This document shows positions 29,989-40,166 of a DNA stretch of 64,000 nt, in pieces. Source of the DNA: Mycobacterium sp. MS1601 (GTDB lineage Bacteria; Actinomycetota; Actinomycetes; Mycobacteriales; Mycobacteriaceae); contig NZ_CP019420.1 of NCBI RefSeq assembly GCF_001984215.1, positions 4,960,001-5,024,000 of the forward strand. Reading direction: 5' to 3'. Below the pieces are notes generated by a model. That model was not told the DNA's origin and made no database searches. It worked only from the letters and a program-made list of their open reading frames with translations. Each line of letters opens with the position of its first letter. The first letter of the stretch is position 1. Made by a program: the position numbers and the translations under genes.

Positions 29989-30624
29989 CTAGACCGACGG
30001 CACAGCCGCGTCTTGGACAAAATTGACCAGCAGTTCGGTGGGCGTCTGCCCGGCCAGGCTGCGCACTTCACGGGCCAGATGGGCCTGATCGAAGAACCCG
30101 CAGTCGGCCGCCAGCGCGGCCCAGTCGACGTCGCCACGACCGAGTCGGGAGGTCAGCTTCTCGAAGCGGACGATCCGCGCCACCGTCTTGGGCGGCAGGC
30201 CGACGGTGTCGCGATAACGCTTGATCAGCCGCTTGTGGCTCCACCCCAGCTCGGCGGCCCCCAGCACGTCCTCGACGGCGATGGTCTGATTGGCCAGCTC
30301 GTGCATCGGCACTCCGAGCAGTCGCCGGGCGCCCAGCGGGGTCAGGTCCACCTGCAGGCAACTGGCGTTGCCGCCGTGGTGCACCAGCACCGGTGATTCG
30401 GTGACGCCGGCGACGAACGAACCCAGCCGCATCGCCGGACGAGCGACATGGGTAATTGTCCAACCCGTATCGAGATCGACGATGATCGGCACGTAACTGC
30501 AGGGCAGCTCCCGGAAGGTCACGGGCTGACCGCTGCGGTCGGAGAACCCTTCGTAACGCAGCACCACTCCCCGCAGCGACGAATGCGGGGTTCCGGCCAC
30601 GAACGTGATGCCCACATCGACCAC
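29989..30624 (-). CDS. AraC family transcriptional regulator
   Basis: A 211-residue regulator with an N-terminal cupin-like ligand domain (DVGITFVAGTPHSSLRGVVLRYEGFSD) and a C-terminal pair of helix-turn-helices, including LGWSHKRLIKRYRDTVGLPPKTVARIVRFEKL and ADCGFFDQAHLAREVRSLAGQTPTELL. The start is one of two GTGs (30624 or 30615); longer frames run antisense into cobN. It is divergent from cobN with a 42-bp gap and probably controls the VOC gene behind it. Confidence 0.88.
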   Translation of the reverse strand: MVDVGITFVAGTPHSSLRGVVLRYEGFSDRSGQPVTFRELPCSYVPIIVDLDTGWTITHVARPAMRLGSFVAGVTESPVLVHHGGNASCLQVDLTPLGARRLLGVPMHELANQTIAVEDVLGAAELGWSHKRLIKRYRDTVGLPPKTVARIVRFEKLTSRLGRGDVDWAALAADCGFFDQAHLAREVRSLAGQTPTELLVNFVQDAAVPSV

Positions 30625-30666
30625 CGTAGGTCGCGACGGCGACAGCCCGTGCTGTACCAATGTTTT

Positions 30667-33600
30667 GTGCCAGAACCGACTGTGCTGCTGCTCTCGACGT
30701 CCGATACCGACCTGATCACCGCGCGTGCTAGCGGAGCCGGGTTCCGGTGGGCCAACCCGTCCCGTCTGCTCGATGCCGACCTCCCGGCGCTGCTCGAAAA
30801 CGTGGATCTGGTGATCGTGCGGATCCTCGGCGGTTACCGGGCCTGGCAGGACGGTATCGACACTGTGCTGGCGAGCGGTCTGCCGACCGTGGTGATCAGC
30901 GGCGAGCAGGCGCCCGACGCGGACCTGATGGAGCGCTCCACGGTGCCGGCGGGAATCGCGGTGCAGGCGCATGCGTACCTGGCGCAGGGTGGCACCGAGA
31001 ACCTGGCGAATCTCTACGCGTTCCTTGCCGACACGGTGTTGATGCAGGGTCTCGGGTTCGAGCCGCCGGTCAGCATCCCGGAATGGGGCGCCCTCGAACG
31101 TCGGGAGACTCAGAACAGCGGACCCATTATCGCGGTGCTCTACTACCGCGCCCAGCACCTGGCCGGCAACACGTCATACATCGCGGCGCTGTGCGACGCC
31201 ATCGAGGCGACCGGCGCCCGCCCGCTACCGCTGTATTGCGCCTCTCTTCGCACCCCGCCGGTGGAGCTGCTGCAGACGTTGAAAGACGCCGATGCCATGG
31301 TGGTGACGGTATTGGCGGCCGGCGGCGCCAAACCCGCGACGGTGACCGCAGGCGGAGATGATGACGCGTGGAACGTCGAACACCTTGCCGCCCTGGATGT
31401 TCCGATCTTGCAGGGGCTTTGTCTGACCAGCCCGCGGGCCACCTGGGAGGCCAACGACGACGGAATGTCACCGCTGGATGTCGCCACCCAGGTGGCGGTA
31501 CCGGAGTTCGACGGCCGCATTGTCACAGTTCCCTTCTCGTTCAAGGAGTTCGACGACGAGGGCCTGATCGCCTACGTCGCCGATCCCGAGCGGTGCGCCA
31601 GGGTGGCCGGATTGGCCGTCAAACATGCTCGCCTGCGCCATATTCCGACGCGGGACAAGAAAGTCGCCCTGGTGTTCTCGGCGTATCCCACCAAACACGC
31701 CCGCATCGGCAATGCCGTCGGGCTCGACACCCCGGCCAGCGCCGTCCAGGTGCTGCGAGCCATGCGCGACGCCGGATACGTCATCGGCGACGTCCCGGGC
31801 GTCGACGCCCGGGATGGCGACGCCCTGGTGCACGCCCTCATCGAACGTGGTGGCCAGGATCCGGACTGGTTGACCGAGGAACAGATCGCCGGCAACCCGA
31901 TTCGGGTGTCCGCCAAGGATTACCGACAGTGGTTCGCCACGCTGCCGCAGGAGTTCGCCGACGCCATCGTCGAACACTGGGGGCCACCGCCGGGCGAATT
32001 GTTCGTCGACCGCAGCCAGGATCCTGACGGCGAGATCGTGATCGCCGCAATGCAATCCGGCAACATCGTCATCCTGGTGCAGCCGCCGCGCGGATTCGGG
32101 GAGAACCCGGTGGCCATCTACCACGATCCCGATCTGCCGCCGAGTCACCACTATCTGGCCGCCTACCGCTGGCTGGACAACAGCTTCTCCAATTCCTTCC
32201 ATGCCGACGCGGTGGTGCATCTGGGCAAACACGGAAACCTGGAATGGTTGCCCGGCAAGACACTGGGCATGTCCGCGAGCTGCGGCACCGACGCTGCCCT
32301 CGGTGACCTGCCGTTGGTCTACCCGTTCCTGGTCAACGACCCGGGGGAGGGCACCCAGGCCAAACGCCGAGCGCACGCGGTGCTGGTGGACCACCTGATC
32401 CCGCCGATGGCCCGCGCTGAGACCTATGGCGACATAGCGCGATTGGAGCAACTCCTCGACGAACACGCCAACATCTCAGCGCTGGACCCCGGCAAGCTGC
32501 CCGCCATCCGCCAGCAGATCTGGACCCTGATGCGCGCGGCCAAGATGGACCACGATCTGGGTCTGGAGGACCGGCCCGACGAGGACGTCTTCGACGACAT
32601 GCTGCTGCACGTCGACGGCTGGCTGTGTGAGATCAAGGACGTGCAGATCCGCGACGGCCTGCACATTCTCGGTGAAAAGCCAACGGGTGACGGTGAACTC
32701 GACCTGGTGCTGGCCATACTGCGAGCACGCCAGCTGTTCGGCGGTGAGCAGTCGGTGCCGGGACTGCGGGAAGCTCTGGGGCTCAAGGAGGACGGCACCG
32801 AGCAACGCCTGACTGTCGACGAGGCCGAAGCCCGGGCGCGGGAGCTCGTGGCCGACCTGCAGGCGGCGGGCTGGGATCCGGCGGCCATCAACACCGACAA
32901 CCCCGAGGTTGCGGCGGTGCTGCGGTTCGCCGCCACCGAGGTGGTGCCCAGGCTGGCCGGCACCGCACACGAGATCGACCAGGTGCTGCGTGCACTCGAC
33001 GGCCGGTTCATTGCGGCGGGGCCGTCCGGGTCACCTTTGCGCGGGCTGGTCAACGTGTTGCCCACCGGACGCAACTTCTACTCCGTGGACCCCAAAGCGG
33101 TGCCGTCCAAGCTGGCCTGGGAAACCGGTGTGGCCATGGCGGATTCGCTGCTGGAGCGCTACCGCACCGACTACGGGACGTGGCCGCAGTCGGTTGGCCT
33201 GTCGGTATGGGGTACCTCGGCGATGCGCACCGCCGGCGACGACATCGCCGAAGTGCTGGCGCTACTGGGCGTTCGGCCCATCTGGGATGATGCCTCGCGG
33301 CGCGTCGTCGACCTGGAGGCCATCTCGCTCGAGGAACTCGACAGGCCCCGCATCGACGTCACCGTCCGCATCTCCGGTTTCTTCAGGGACGCCTTCCCGC
33401 ACGTGGTCACCATGCTCGACGACGCGGTCCAACTGGTCGCCGGACTCGACGAACCAGCCGAGTGCAACTTCGTCAGGGCGCACGCTGCAAAAGACCTCGA
33501 TGATCACGGCGACCAGAGACGGGCCACCACAAGGATTTTCGGCTCCAAGCCGGGAACCTACGGCGCCGGTCTGCTACAGCTGATCGACAGCCGAAATTGG

Positions 33601-34245
33601 CGCGACGACAACGACCTGGCGCAGGTGTACACCGCATGGGGTGGTTTCGCCTACGGCCGCGGTCTCGACGGTACCGAGGCCACCGACGACATGAACCGCG
33701 CCTACCGCCGGATAGCGGTGGCCGCCAAGAACACCGACACCCGTGAACACGACATCGCCGACTCCGACGACTACTTCCAGTACCACGGTGGCATGGTCGC
33801 CACCGTGCGGGCGCTCACCGGCAAGGACCCGGCGGCCTACATCGGCGACAACACCCGCCCCGACGCGGTACGCACACGCACCCTGTCCGAGGAGACCACC
33901 CGCGTGTTCCGGGCCCGAGTCGTCAACCCGCGCTGGATGTCGGCGATGCGCCGCCACGGCTACAAGGGGGCGTTCGAGATGGCCGCCACGGTGGACTACC
34001 TGTTCGGCTACGACGCCACTGCCCACGTGATGTCGGACTGGATGTACCAGCAGCTCACCGAGAGCTATGTGCTGGACCCCGAGAATCGCAAGTTCATGGA
34101 GGAATCCAACCCGTGGGCGCTGCACGGGATGGCCGAGCGACTGCTGGAGGCCGTCGAACGAGGCATGTGGGCCGAACCGGACCAGCAGACCCTCGACGGG
34201 TTGCGCCAGGTGCTCCTGGAAACCGAAGGCGAGCTGGAAGGCTAG
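30667..34245 (+). CDS. cobN: CobN, cobaltochelatase large subunit
   Basis: A 1192-residue subunit that inserts cobalt into hydrogenobyrinic acid a,c-diamide with CobS and CobT. It aligns along its whole length with mycobacterial CobN as I recall it, from MPEPTVLLLSTSDTDLI to ALHGMAERLLEAVERGMW. Conserved blocks are FSAYPTKHARIGNAVGLDTPAS, HHYLAAYRWLD, VHLGKHGNLEWLPGK and SDDYFQYHGGMVATV. The GTG at 30667 gives the conserved start; an open frame continues upstream but lies antisense to the AraC gene. It is intact, although most other cob genes are absent from this locus. Confidence 0.96.
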   Translation: MPEPTVLLLSTSDTDLITARASGAGFRWANPSRLLDADLPALLENVDLVIVRILGGYRAWQDGIDTVLASGLPTVVISGEQAPDADLMERSTVPAGIAVQAHAYLAQGGTENLANLYAFLADTVLMQGLGFEPPVSIPEWGALERRETQNSGPIIAVLYYRAQHLAGNTSYIAALCDAIEATGARPLPLYCASLRTPPVELLQTLKDADAMVVTVLAAGGAKPATVTAGGDDDAWNVEHLAALDVPILQGLCLTSPRATWEANDDGMSPLDVATQVAVPEFDGRIVTVPFSFKEFDDEGLIAYVADPERCARVAGLAVKHARLRHIPTRDKKVALVFSAYPTKHARIGNAVGLDTPASAVQVLRAMRDAGYVIGDVPGVDARDGDALVHALIERGGQDPDWLTEEQIAGNPIRVSAKDYRQWFATLPQEFADAIVEHWGPPPGELFVDRSQDPDGEIVIAAMQSGNIVILVQPPRGFGENPVAIYHDPDLPPSHHYLAAYRWLDNSFSNSFHADAVVHLGKHGNLEWLPGKTLGMSASCGTDAALGDLPLVYPFLVNDPGEGTQAKRRAHAVLVDHLIPPMARAETYGDIARLEQLLDEHANISALDPGKLPAIRQQIWTLMRAAKMDHDLGLEDRPDEDVFDDMLLHVDGWLCEIKDVQIRDGLHILGEKPTGDGELDLVLAILRARQLFGGEQSVPGLREALGLKEDGTEQRLTVDEAEARARELVADLQAAGWDPAAINTDNPEVAAVLRFAATEVVPRLAGTAHEIDQVLRALDGRFIAAGPSGSPLRGLVNVLPTGRNFYSVDPKAVPSKLAWETGVAMADSLLERYRTDYGTWPQSVGLSVWGTSAMRTAGDDIAEVLALLGVRPIWDDASRRVVDLEAISLEELDRPRIDVTVRISGFFRDAFPHVVTMLDDAVQLVAGLDEPAECNFVRAHAAKDLDDHGDQRRATTRIFGSKPGTYGAGLLQLIDSRNWRDDNDLAQVYTAWGGFAYGRGLDGTEATDDMNRAYRRIAVAAKNTDTREHDIADSDDYFQYHGGMVATVRALTGKDPAAYIGDNTRPDAVRTRTLSEETTRVFRARVVNPRWMSAMRRHGYKGAFEMAATVDYLFGYDATAHVMSDWMYQQLTESYVLDPENRKFMEESNPWALHGMAERLLEAVERGMWAEPDQQTLDGLRQVLLETEGELEG

Positions 34246-34254
34246 ATTCGGTCT

Positions 34255-34641
34255 ATGCCGACCTTCGCCGACGTCGCCAGAGCCGAGTACATCCTGCTGA
34301 CCACCTTCACCAAAGACGGCAGGCCGAAGCCCACCGCAGTCTGGGCCGCTCCGTCAGGGGACGGACTGGTGGTGATCACCCAGGCGAAGTCGTGGAAGGT
34401 CAAGCGCATCCGCAACACCCCGCGCGTCACCGTTGCCGTCTGCGACCGCCGCGGCAACCCGAAGAGCGACTCGGTCGAGGCCGTCGCGACCGTTCTCGAC
34501 AAATCCCGCACCGGTGAGGTTTACGACGCCATCGGAAAGAGGTATGGACTGCTCGGCAAGGCGTTCAACTTCTTCTCGAAGCTGCGCGGCGGGATGGAGA
34601 ACAACGTGGGACTCGAGATCAAGGCGGTGGTTGATGCCTGA
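34255..34641 (+). CDS. PPOX-class F420/flavin-binding protein (Rv2061c-like), copy 1
   Basis: A 128-residue split beta-barrel oxidoreductase with the family segment EYILLTTFTKDGRPKPTAVWAAPSGDGLVVITQAKSWKVKRIRNTPRVTVAVCDRRG. It begins 10 bp after cobN, as Rv2061c does in M. tuberculosis, and its stop overlaps the start of a second copy by 8 bp. The C-terminal part (YGLLGKAFNFFSKLRGG) is hydrophobic and may touch the membrane. Cofactor F420 is likely from family membership but not shown. Confidence 0.88.
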   Translation: MPTFADVARAEYILLTTFTKDGRPKPTAVWAAPSGDGLVVITQAKSWKVKRIRNTPRVTVAVCDRRGNPKSDSVEAVATVLDKSRTGEVYDAIGKRYGLLGKAFNFFSKLRGGMENNVGLEIKAVVDA

Positions 34642-35037
34642 CACTTTCGCAGACGTCGCACACGCGAAATACCTGCTGTTGACCACGTTCACCAAAGACG
34701 GCAGGCCCAAGCCCACCGCGGTATGGGGGTGCCGCAGGGTGACAAGCTGTTGATCATCACCGACGACGGCTCGTGGAAGACCAAGCGGATCAACAACACC
34801 CCGAGGGTCACCGTTCAGAAGTGCGGTGTGCTGGGCAAGCCCAAGGGTGAACCGGTCGAGGCGGTTGCCCGTAACCTGCCCAAATCCGAAGCCCGCCGGG
34901 TGTTCAACCTGGTGACGCGGCGTTACTGGTGGCACGCCTGGTGGTGGATCCCGCAGGCATTGGTGCGCGGCGGCATCGACAAAGTGCACAGCGCCATCGA
35001 GGTGGAAGCGGCCGCGGTGCCGGCGGGGAACCCCTGA
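34634..35037 (+). pseudogene. PPOX-class protein, tandem copy 2, broken by a one-base frameshift
   Basis: A second copy of the preceding gene: the starts TFADVAHAKYLLLTTFTKDGRPKPTAVWG are nearly identical. At 34725-34729 five G are present; a sixth would give TAVWGVPQGDKLLIITDDGSWKTKRINNTPRVTVQK and a protein of 134 residues ending VPAGNP. As given, the first frame stops soon after the break. The 3' part is well conserved with copy 1 in the core and differs at the C-terminus (RYWWHAWWWIPQALVRGG). Error in a G-run is as likely as real inactivation. Confidence 0.8.
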
Positions 35038-35061
35038 CCGGACACGTACGTTGAACCGGGC

Positions 35062-35538
35062 ATGGTGATGCGGATTTTCGCGCTGTACGTCCTCGTCGAG
35101 ATGGCGGTCATCGTCGCGCTGACGGCGACCATCGGCTTCGGCTGGACCCTGATCGCGCTGATCGGCACCTTCGTGCTGGGCCTGGTGCTGGCCGGGTCGC
35201 AGCTGCGCCGCCAGCTCGCCAAACTCCAGCAGGGCATGAAAGACCCCCAGGGTGCCGTCACCGACAGCGCGCTGGTGGCGCTGGGCTCTGTACTGGTGTT
35301 CATCCCCGGATTGGTGACCACGGTCGCAGGTCTGCTGATGCTGGCCCCGCCCACCCGCGCCGCGATGCGGCCGCTGGCCGGGCTGGTGGCCGCCAAGGGC
35401 CTGGCTCGTCAGGTCACCGTCATCAACCTGGGCGGCGGGGTACCGCCCCGGGGTAGGGGCCAGTACATCGACGGTGAGGTTGTCGATGTCCACGATGACG
35501 TCCCGGTTGACCGACCCCTGGAGCCCAAGCCCGAGTAG
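35062..35538 (+). CDS. fxsA: FxsA family membrane protein
   Basis: A 158-residue small membrane protein. It has FALYVLVEMAVIVALTATIG as first helix, a second at IALIGTFVLGLVLAG, the QLRRQLAKLQQGMKDPQGAVTDSALVALGSVLVFIPGLVTTVAGLLMLAPPTR core typical of FxsA, and a polar C-terminus. In E. coli FxsA eases phage T7 exclusion by the F plasmid; its role in mycobacteria is unknown. M. tuberculosis Rv2053c lies in the same neighbourhood. It is followed after 13 bp by the amidohydrolase gene. Confidence 0.9.
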   Translation: MVMRIFALYVLVEMAVIVALTATIGFGWTLIALIGTFVLGLVLAGSQLRRQLAKLQQGMKDPQGAVTDSALVALGSVLVFIPGLVTTVAGLLMLAPPTRAAMRPLAGLVAAKGLARQVTVINLGGGVPPRGRGQYIDGEVVDVHDDVPVDRPLEPKPE

Positions 35539-35551
35539 GTAGCGTGTCCGC

Positions 35552-37141
35552 GTGACGCAGTTGCTGCTCAACGGGCGCATCCACAGCCCCACCCATCCCG
35601 ACGCCACCGCGCTGGCGGTCCGCGGCGACACTGTTGCCTGGCTGGGTAGCGATGACGTCGCACGCTCCCAATTCCCGGACGCCGAGGTCGTCGACCTCGA
35701 CGGCGCATTCGTCGCGCCCGCGTTCGTGGACAGCCACGTGCACGTCACCTCCACCGGTCTGCTGCTCACCGGGCTGGATCTGCGCGCCGCCACCTCGCGG
35801 GAACACTGTCTGAGGATGCTGGCCGAGTACGCCGCCGCTCACCCCGACGGGGTGGTCTGGGGGCACGGCTGGGACGACGCGGACTGGTCGGACACGCCCA
35901 CCACCGCCGAGGTCGACACCGCCTCGGCCGGTCGGCCGGTGTATCTGTCCCGGATAGACGTGCACTCGGCGTTGGCCTCCACCGCGTTGCGCAGCCAAGT
36001 CGCCGACCTCGCAGGCGCCGACGGGTACGACGCCGAAGGCGCGCTGCGCGCCGACGCCCACCACTTGGTGCGGGCCCGGGCGCGGGCCCTGCTGACCGAG
36101 AGTCAGCAACAGCAGGCCCGTACCGCAGCGCTGGATGCCTTCGCCGCCGCAGGGGTGGTGGCGGTCCATGAATGCGCAGGGCCACAGATCGGCGGCCTCG
36201 ATGACTGGCGGCACCTGCACGCCACCGACCACGGTGTCGACGTCGTGGGCTTCTGGGGCGAAGCCGTCACCTCGGCCGACCAGGCTCGAGAACTGTTGAC
36301 GCACACAGGTGCTCAGGGTCTGGCCGGCGACCTGTTCATCGACGGGGCGCTGGGCTCGCGGACCGCGCACCTGTTGCAGCCTTACGCCGACGCCGACCAC
36401 TGTGGTCGCCACTACCTCGACCCCGACGCGGTCGAAGGCCATCTGCGCGCGTGCACCGAGGCCCGGATCACCGCCGGGTTCCACGTCATCGGCGACGCGG
36501 CCGTCACCGTCGTCGTCGATGCGCTGCAGAAGGTGGTCGACGCCCTCGGTGTGCCCGCCGTCGCGCGCTGCGGGCACCGTCTCGAGCACCTGGAGATGGT
36601 GACCGTCGAGCAGGCCGCAAAACTGGGCTCGTGGGGTGTCATCGCCAGTGTGCAGCCGAACTTCGACGCGCTGTGGGGAGGTGAGGACGGCATGTACGCC
36701 CAGCGCCTGGGGCCCGAGCGCGCCCGCGGGCTCAACCCCTTGGCGCAACTGGCCGCAGCGGGGGTGCCGTTGGCCTTCGGTTCCGACAGCCCGGTCACCG
36801 AACTGGACCCGTGGGCCACGGTGCGCGCCGCCACCACCCACCACACGCCAGGAGCCTCGGTGTCGGCCCGGTCGGCGTTCTCGGCGTCCACCCGCGGTGG
36901 CTGGCGTGCCGGCGGCGTCCGGGACGGCGTCACCGGAACCCTGGTGCCGGGAGCGCCCGCGTCCTACGCCGTTTGGGAGGCGGACAACCTCGAGGTCGCC
37001 GCCCCGGCCGACTCGGTGGCGCGGTGGTCCACCGATCCCCGCTCCCGGGTGCCCGCCCTGCCGGCGTTGGCCGAAGCATCGCCTCGATGTCTGCAGACAG
37101 TGCACCGCGGCCGCGTCCTTCACGGTGGGTGCAATGTCTAG
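35552..37141 (+). CDS. Amidohydrolase (YtcJ/LAF3-like, amidohydrolase_3)
   Basis: A 529-residue metal-dependent hydrolase of the YtcJ group. Motifs include [21 protein letters not shown] (metal-binding HVH), [37 protein letters not shown] and [13 protein letters not shown]. The substrate is unknown; members act on formamides, carbamates or similar bonds. The GTG start lies 13 bp after fxsA. Its stop overlaps the lnt start (ATGTCTAG), so it may be cotranscribed with lnt-ppm1. Confidence 0.87.
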   Translation: MTQLLLNGRIHSPTHPDATALAVRGDTVAWLGSDDVARSQFPDAEVVDLDGAFVAPAFVDSHVHVTSTGLLLTGLDLRAATSREHCLRMLAEYAAAHPDGVVWGHGWDDADWSDTPTTAEVDTASAGRPVYLSRIDVHSALASTALRSQVADLAGADGYDAEGALRADAHHLVRARARALLTESQQQQARTAALDAFAAAGVVAVHECAGPQIGGLDDWRHLHATDHGVDVVGFWGEAVTSADQARELLTHTGAQGLAGDLFIDGALGSRTAHLLQPYADADHCGRHYLDPDAVEGHLRACTEARITAGFHVIGDAAVTVVVDALQKVVDALGVPAVARCGHRLEHLEMVTVEQAAKLGSWGVIASVQPNFDALWGGEDGMYAQRLGPERARGLNPLAQLAAAGVPLAFGSDSPVTELDPWATVRAATTHHTPGASVSARSAFSASTRGGWRAGGVRDGVTGTLVPGAPASYAVWEADNLEVAAPADSVARWSTDPRSRVPALPALAEASPRCLQTVHRGRVLHGGCNV

Positions 37142-38768
37142 AGTCCTGGGCTGGCTCAAACTTCGCGCGGTCCGGCTCAGCCTGGCGATCATCGCCGGCC
37201 TGTTGCTGTACGCGAGCTTCCCACCGGTGGGCTGGTGGTGGGCCGCCATCATCGGTGTGGCTCTGTTGACTGTGGTGGTCAAGGACCAGACCACCACCGC
37301 GGCAGGTGGATTCGGCTACGGATTCCTGTGCGGCGCAGCGTTCTATCTGCCGCTGTTGCCCTGGATCAGCGGTCTGGTGGGTGTGGCGCCGTGGGCGGCG
37401 CTGTCGCTGATGTGTGCCCTGTTCCCGGCCGTCTTCGGGATGCTGGCCGTGCTGGTGCGTGACCTGCCGGGCTGGCCGGTGTGGACAGCATTGGTGTGGA
37501 TGGTGGCCGAATGGCTGAAATCCGTCATTCCGTTCGGTGGATTTCCCTGGGGTGTCCTCGGTTTCAGCCAGACCAACGGGCCGCTGTTGCCGCTGACCCG
37601 GCTGGGTGGGGTGCCGCTGGTGTCTTTTGCAGTCGCCGTCGTCGCCGTCTCGGCCGTCGCAATCGGCCTCGAGGTGGTGGCGTGGTGGCGCGAATCGGCC
37701 AAGGACCGCCCGCCTGCGGTGGTGCTGCCGGGGTTGTGCATCGCGGTGGTGTTGCTGGGTATTGCCGCGGTGCATCCCGGGGTGCGGCAGTCCGGTGCCG
37801 GGTCCGACGACGATCCCGTGGTGACGGTGGCCGCCATCCAGGGCAATGTCCCGCGCCTAGGTCTGGATTTCAATGCCCAGCGCCGTGCGGTGCTGGACAA
37901 CCATGTCAAGGAGACCCTGCGGCTGGCCGAGGAGGTACGGGCCGGTCGGGCACCGCAGCCGCAGTTCGTGGTGTGGCCGGAGAACTCCTCGGACATCGAC
38001 CCGCTGGCCAACGCCGACGCAGGCGAACAGATCTCGCTGGCTGCCAAGGCCATCGGCGCGCCGATCCTGGTGGGTGCGGTGGTGGCACACCCCGACAGCA
38101 CCAGGGACAACCCGGCAGCCCTGAATACCGTGATCGTCTGGGATCCGGTGGACGGGCCAGGGGAGCGGCACGACAAGAAGATCATCCAGCCGTTTGGTGA
38201 GTACCTGCCGTGGCGCGGCTTCTTCTCCATGCTGTCCTCCTACGCCGAGCGGGCCGGCTACTTCGTCCCAGGCGACGGCAACGGAGTGGTGCAGGCTGCG
38301 GGAGTCCCGGTCGGCATCACAACGTGCTGGGAGGTGATCTTCGACCGGGCGGCCCGCGAGTCGGTGCTCAGCGGCGCCCAGGTGCTGGCGGTGCCCACCA
38401 ACAACGCCACCTTCGACCAGACGATGAGCGAGCAGCAACTGGCGTTCTCGAGGGCCAGGGCGGTGGAGCACAACCGTTACGTGGTGGTCGCGGCCACCAC
38501 CGGCATCTCGGCGATCATTGCGCCCGACGGGCGTGAGCTGGCCCGCACCGAGTGGTTCCAGCCGGGGACGCTCAACATGGCAATCAGGCTCAAAACTGCT
38601 CTGACGCCTGCCACGCAGTGGGGTCCGCTGGTGCAGTTTGCGCTGGTAGCGCTAGGTATTGGGGCTGCCGCTTCGGGTTTGTGGCGCCGAGTGCGGCACA
38701 ATGGAGGGTTATTGCGCCCGACAGGTGAGTCCGGCGCCTCAGATTTGGAAACCCGAGGAGCTTCATGA
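37134..38768 (+). CDS. lnt: Apolipoprotein N-acyltransferase Lnt
   Basis: A 544-residue membrane enzyme that adds the third acyl chain to lipoproteins. Eight or so membrane helices form the N-terminal half, followed by a nitrilase-like domain with the catalytic triad Glu in VVWPENSSD, Lys in [17 protein letters not shown] and Cys in [11 protein letters not shown]. The ATG at 37134 overlaps the amidohydrolase stop. In M. tuberculosis Lnt and Ppm1 are one fused protein; here, as in M. smegmatis, they are separate genes with an ATGA overlap. Ppm1 activity is aided by contact with this protein in the species where it was studied. Confidence 0.96.
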   Translation: MSRVLGWLKLRAVRLSLAIIAGLLLYASFPPVGWWWAAIIGVALLTVVVKDQTTTAAGGFGYGFLCGAAFYLPLLPWISGLVGVAPWAALSLMCALFPAVFGMLAVLVRDLPGWPVWTALVWMVAEWLKSVIPFGGFPWGVLGFSQTNGPLLPLTRLGGVPLVSFAVAVVAVSAVAIGLEVVAWWRESAKDRPPAVVLPGLCIAVVLLGIAAVHPGVRQSGAGSDDDPVVTVAAIQGNVPRLGLDFNAQRRAVLDNHVKETLRLAEEVRAGRAPQPQFVVWPENSSDIDPLANADAGEQISLAAKAIGAPILVGAVVAHPDSTRDNPAALNTVIVWDPVDGPGERHDKKIIQPFGEYLPWRGFFSMLSSYAERAGYFVPGDGNGVVQAAGVPVGITTCWEVIFDRAARESVLSGAQVLAVPTNNATFDQTMSEQQLAFSRARAVEHNRYVVVAATTGISAIIAPDGRELARTEWFQPGTLNMAIRLKTALTPATQWGPLVQFALVALGIGAAASGLWRRVRHNGGLLRPTGESGASDLETRGAS

Positions 38769-39544
38769 CCATCGGCTCAGGTTCGTCTCTGCCTGGGGAA
38801 CAGCCCAGCCAGCGCACCTTGGTGATCGTGCCGACCTACAACGAGCTGGAGAATCTCCCGCTGATCGTGGGGCGAATTCATTCTGCCCTGCCGGACGTGC
38901 ATGTGCTCGTCGTCGACGACGGCAGTCCCGACGGTACCGGCAAACTGGCCGACGAACTGGCCCTGGCCGACCCGGAGCGGGTGCATGTCATGCACCGCAC
39001 CGTCAAGGACGGCCTCGGGGCGGCCTATCTCGCAGGCTTCGCGTGGGGGCTGAACCGCCAGTACACCGTGCTGGTCGAGATGGATGCCGACGGCAGCCAC
39101 GCACCCGAGCAACTACACCGCCTCCTGGATGCGGTGGACGCGGGCGCGGATCTGGCGATCGGCTCGCGCTATGTGCCGGGCGGCACCGTACGCAACTGGC
39201 CCACTCGACGGTTGGTGCTGTCCCGCACCGCCAATGGCTACTCCCGGCTCCTGCTCGGTGTCGACATCCACGACATCACCGCCGGCTATCGCGCCTACCG
39301 TCGTGAAGTGCTGGAGAAGATCGATCTGGCAGCCGTGGACTCCAAGGGCTACTGCTTCCAGATCGACCTGACCTGGCGCGCCATCAACAGTGGCTTCCGC
39401 GTGGTCGAGGTGCCCATCACCTTCACCGAGCGCGAGCTCGGCGTGTCGAAGATGAGCGGGTCCAACATCCGCGAAGCCTTGGTCAAGGTGGCTCAGTGGG
39501 GTCTGAGCGGGCGGCTGGACCGTGCGCGTGGTGTCAGCCGCTGA
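38765..39544 (+). CDS. ppm1: Ppm1, polyprenol monophosphomannose synthase
   Basis: A 259-residue family 2 glycosyltransferase that moves mannose from GDP-mannose to polyprenol phosphate, feeding lipoarabinomannan synthesis and protein mannosylation. The N-terminal nucleotide-binding region [17 protein letters not shown] is followed by [13 protein letters not shown], the metal-binding [13 protein letters not shown] and the [14 protein letters not shown] acceptor loop. GAGGAG precedes the ATG, which overlaps the lnt stop. Confidence 0.97.
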   Translation: MTIGSGSSLPGEQPSQRTLVIVPTYNELENLPLIVGRIHSALPDVHVLVVDDGSPDGTGKLADELALADPERVHVMHRTVKDGLGAAYLAGFAWGLNRQYTVLVEMDADGSHAPEQLHRLLDAVDAGADLAIGSRYVPGGTVRNWPTRRLVLSRTANGYSRLLLGVDIHDITAGYRAYRREVLEKIDLAAVDSKGYCFQIDLTWRAINSGFRVVEVPITFTERELGVSKMSGSNIREALVKVAQWGLSGRLDRARGVSR

Positions 39545-39583
39545 CTGACCTTCCGGGGTGACTTCACGGAAGCGCGCCGGGTA

Positions 39584-39615
39584 GTGGCCGCTCCCGGTCA
39601 TTCGGGAGCGACCAC
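39584..39615. terminator. Hairpin between convergent ppm1 and rbpA
   Basis: GTGGCCGCTCCCG (39584-39596) pairs with CGGGAGCGACCAC (39603-39615) with one mismatch and a 6-base loop. It lies between two convergent stops and could serve both strands. No T-run. Confidence 0.6.
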
Positions 39616-39629
39616 GGTGGAGGTGATGC

Positions 39630-39965
39630 TCAGCCGCGACGCTTCGTCTTGATGATGTCGAGGCGCTCTTTGAGCAGTTCCTCGAGCTCCTCGACCGAAC
39701 GCCGTTCCAGCAGCATGTCCCAGTGGGTGCGGGGGGGCTTGACCTTCTTGGGCTCGGGCACGTCACCGTCGATCAGCGTGCCCTCCATGCCGTTCTTGCA
39801 CGGCCACGTGCCGGGGATCTCGGCGTCGTCGGCGAAGGGCACGTCGAAGATCTCGCCGTTGTCGGTGCGGTACCGCGCGACCTGACGCGGCGCCAGGTCA
39901 TGGTTGCGGTCGGTCTCGTAGCTCACAGCTCCGAGGCGACTACCTCGCAGGACACGATCAGCCAT
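39630..39965 (-). CDS. rbpA: RbpA, RNA polymerase-binding protein
   Basis: A 111-residue actinobacterial factor that binds the principal sigma factor and stabilises open promoter complexes. It starts MADRVLRGSRLGAVSYETDRN, carries the core with RYRTDNGEIFDVPFADDAEIPGTWPCKNGMEGTLI, the basic linker EPKKVKPPRTHWDMLLERRS and the C-terminal sigma-interaction helix VEELEELLKERLDIIKTKR. A strong AAGGAG precedes the ATG. It is divergent from the small cysteine-rich protein gene. Confidence 0.97.
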   Translation of the reverse strand: MADRVLRGSRLGAVSYETDRNHDLAPRQVARYRTDNGEIFDVPFADDAEIPGTWPCKNGMEGTLIDGDVPEPKKVKPPRTHWDMLLERRSVEELEELLKERLDIIKTKRRG

Positions 39966-40166
39966 CGTCGTCAACTCCTTACAGCGCAGATGTTCCGCGT
40001 CTATCAACGCAGCGACGCCCACAACAGTTCCCCGATTGGCGGCGCGACAATCCAGGATACCCGCAGATACGGCGGTTGCCGCCGTCACGCGTCTACAGTC
40101 TTGGATCGTGAGCCGGAGGATCACCCCCAACCGTGGTAGGTGGGGCATTGGTGAGGTGGGTCGATC

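Noticed and set aside
30448..30666. Upstream extension of the cobN frame
   Set aside because: It is antisense to the AraC gene; the GTG at 30667 gives the conserved CobN N-terminus.
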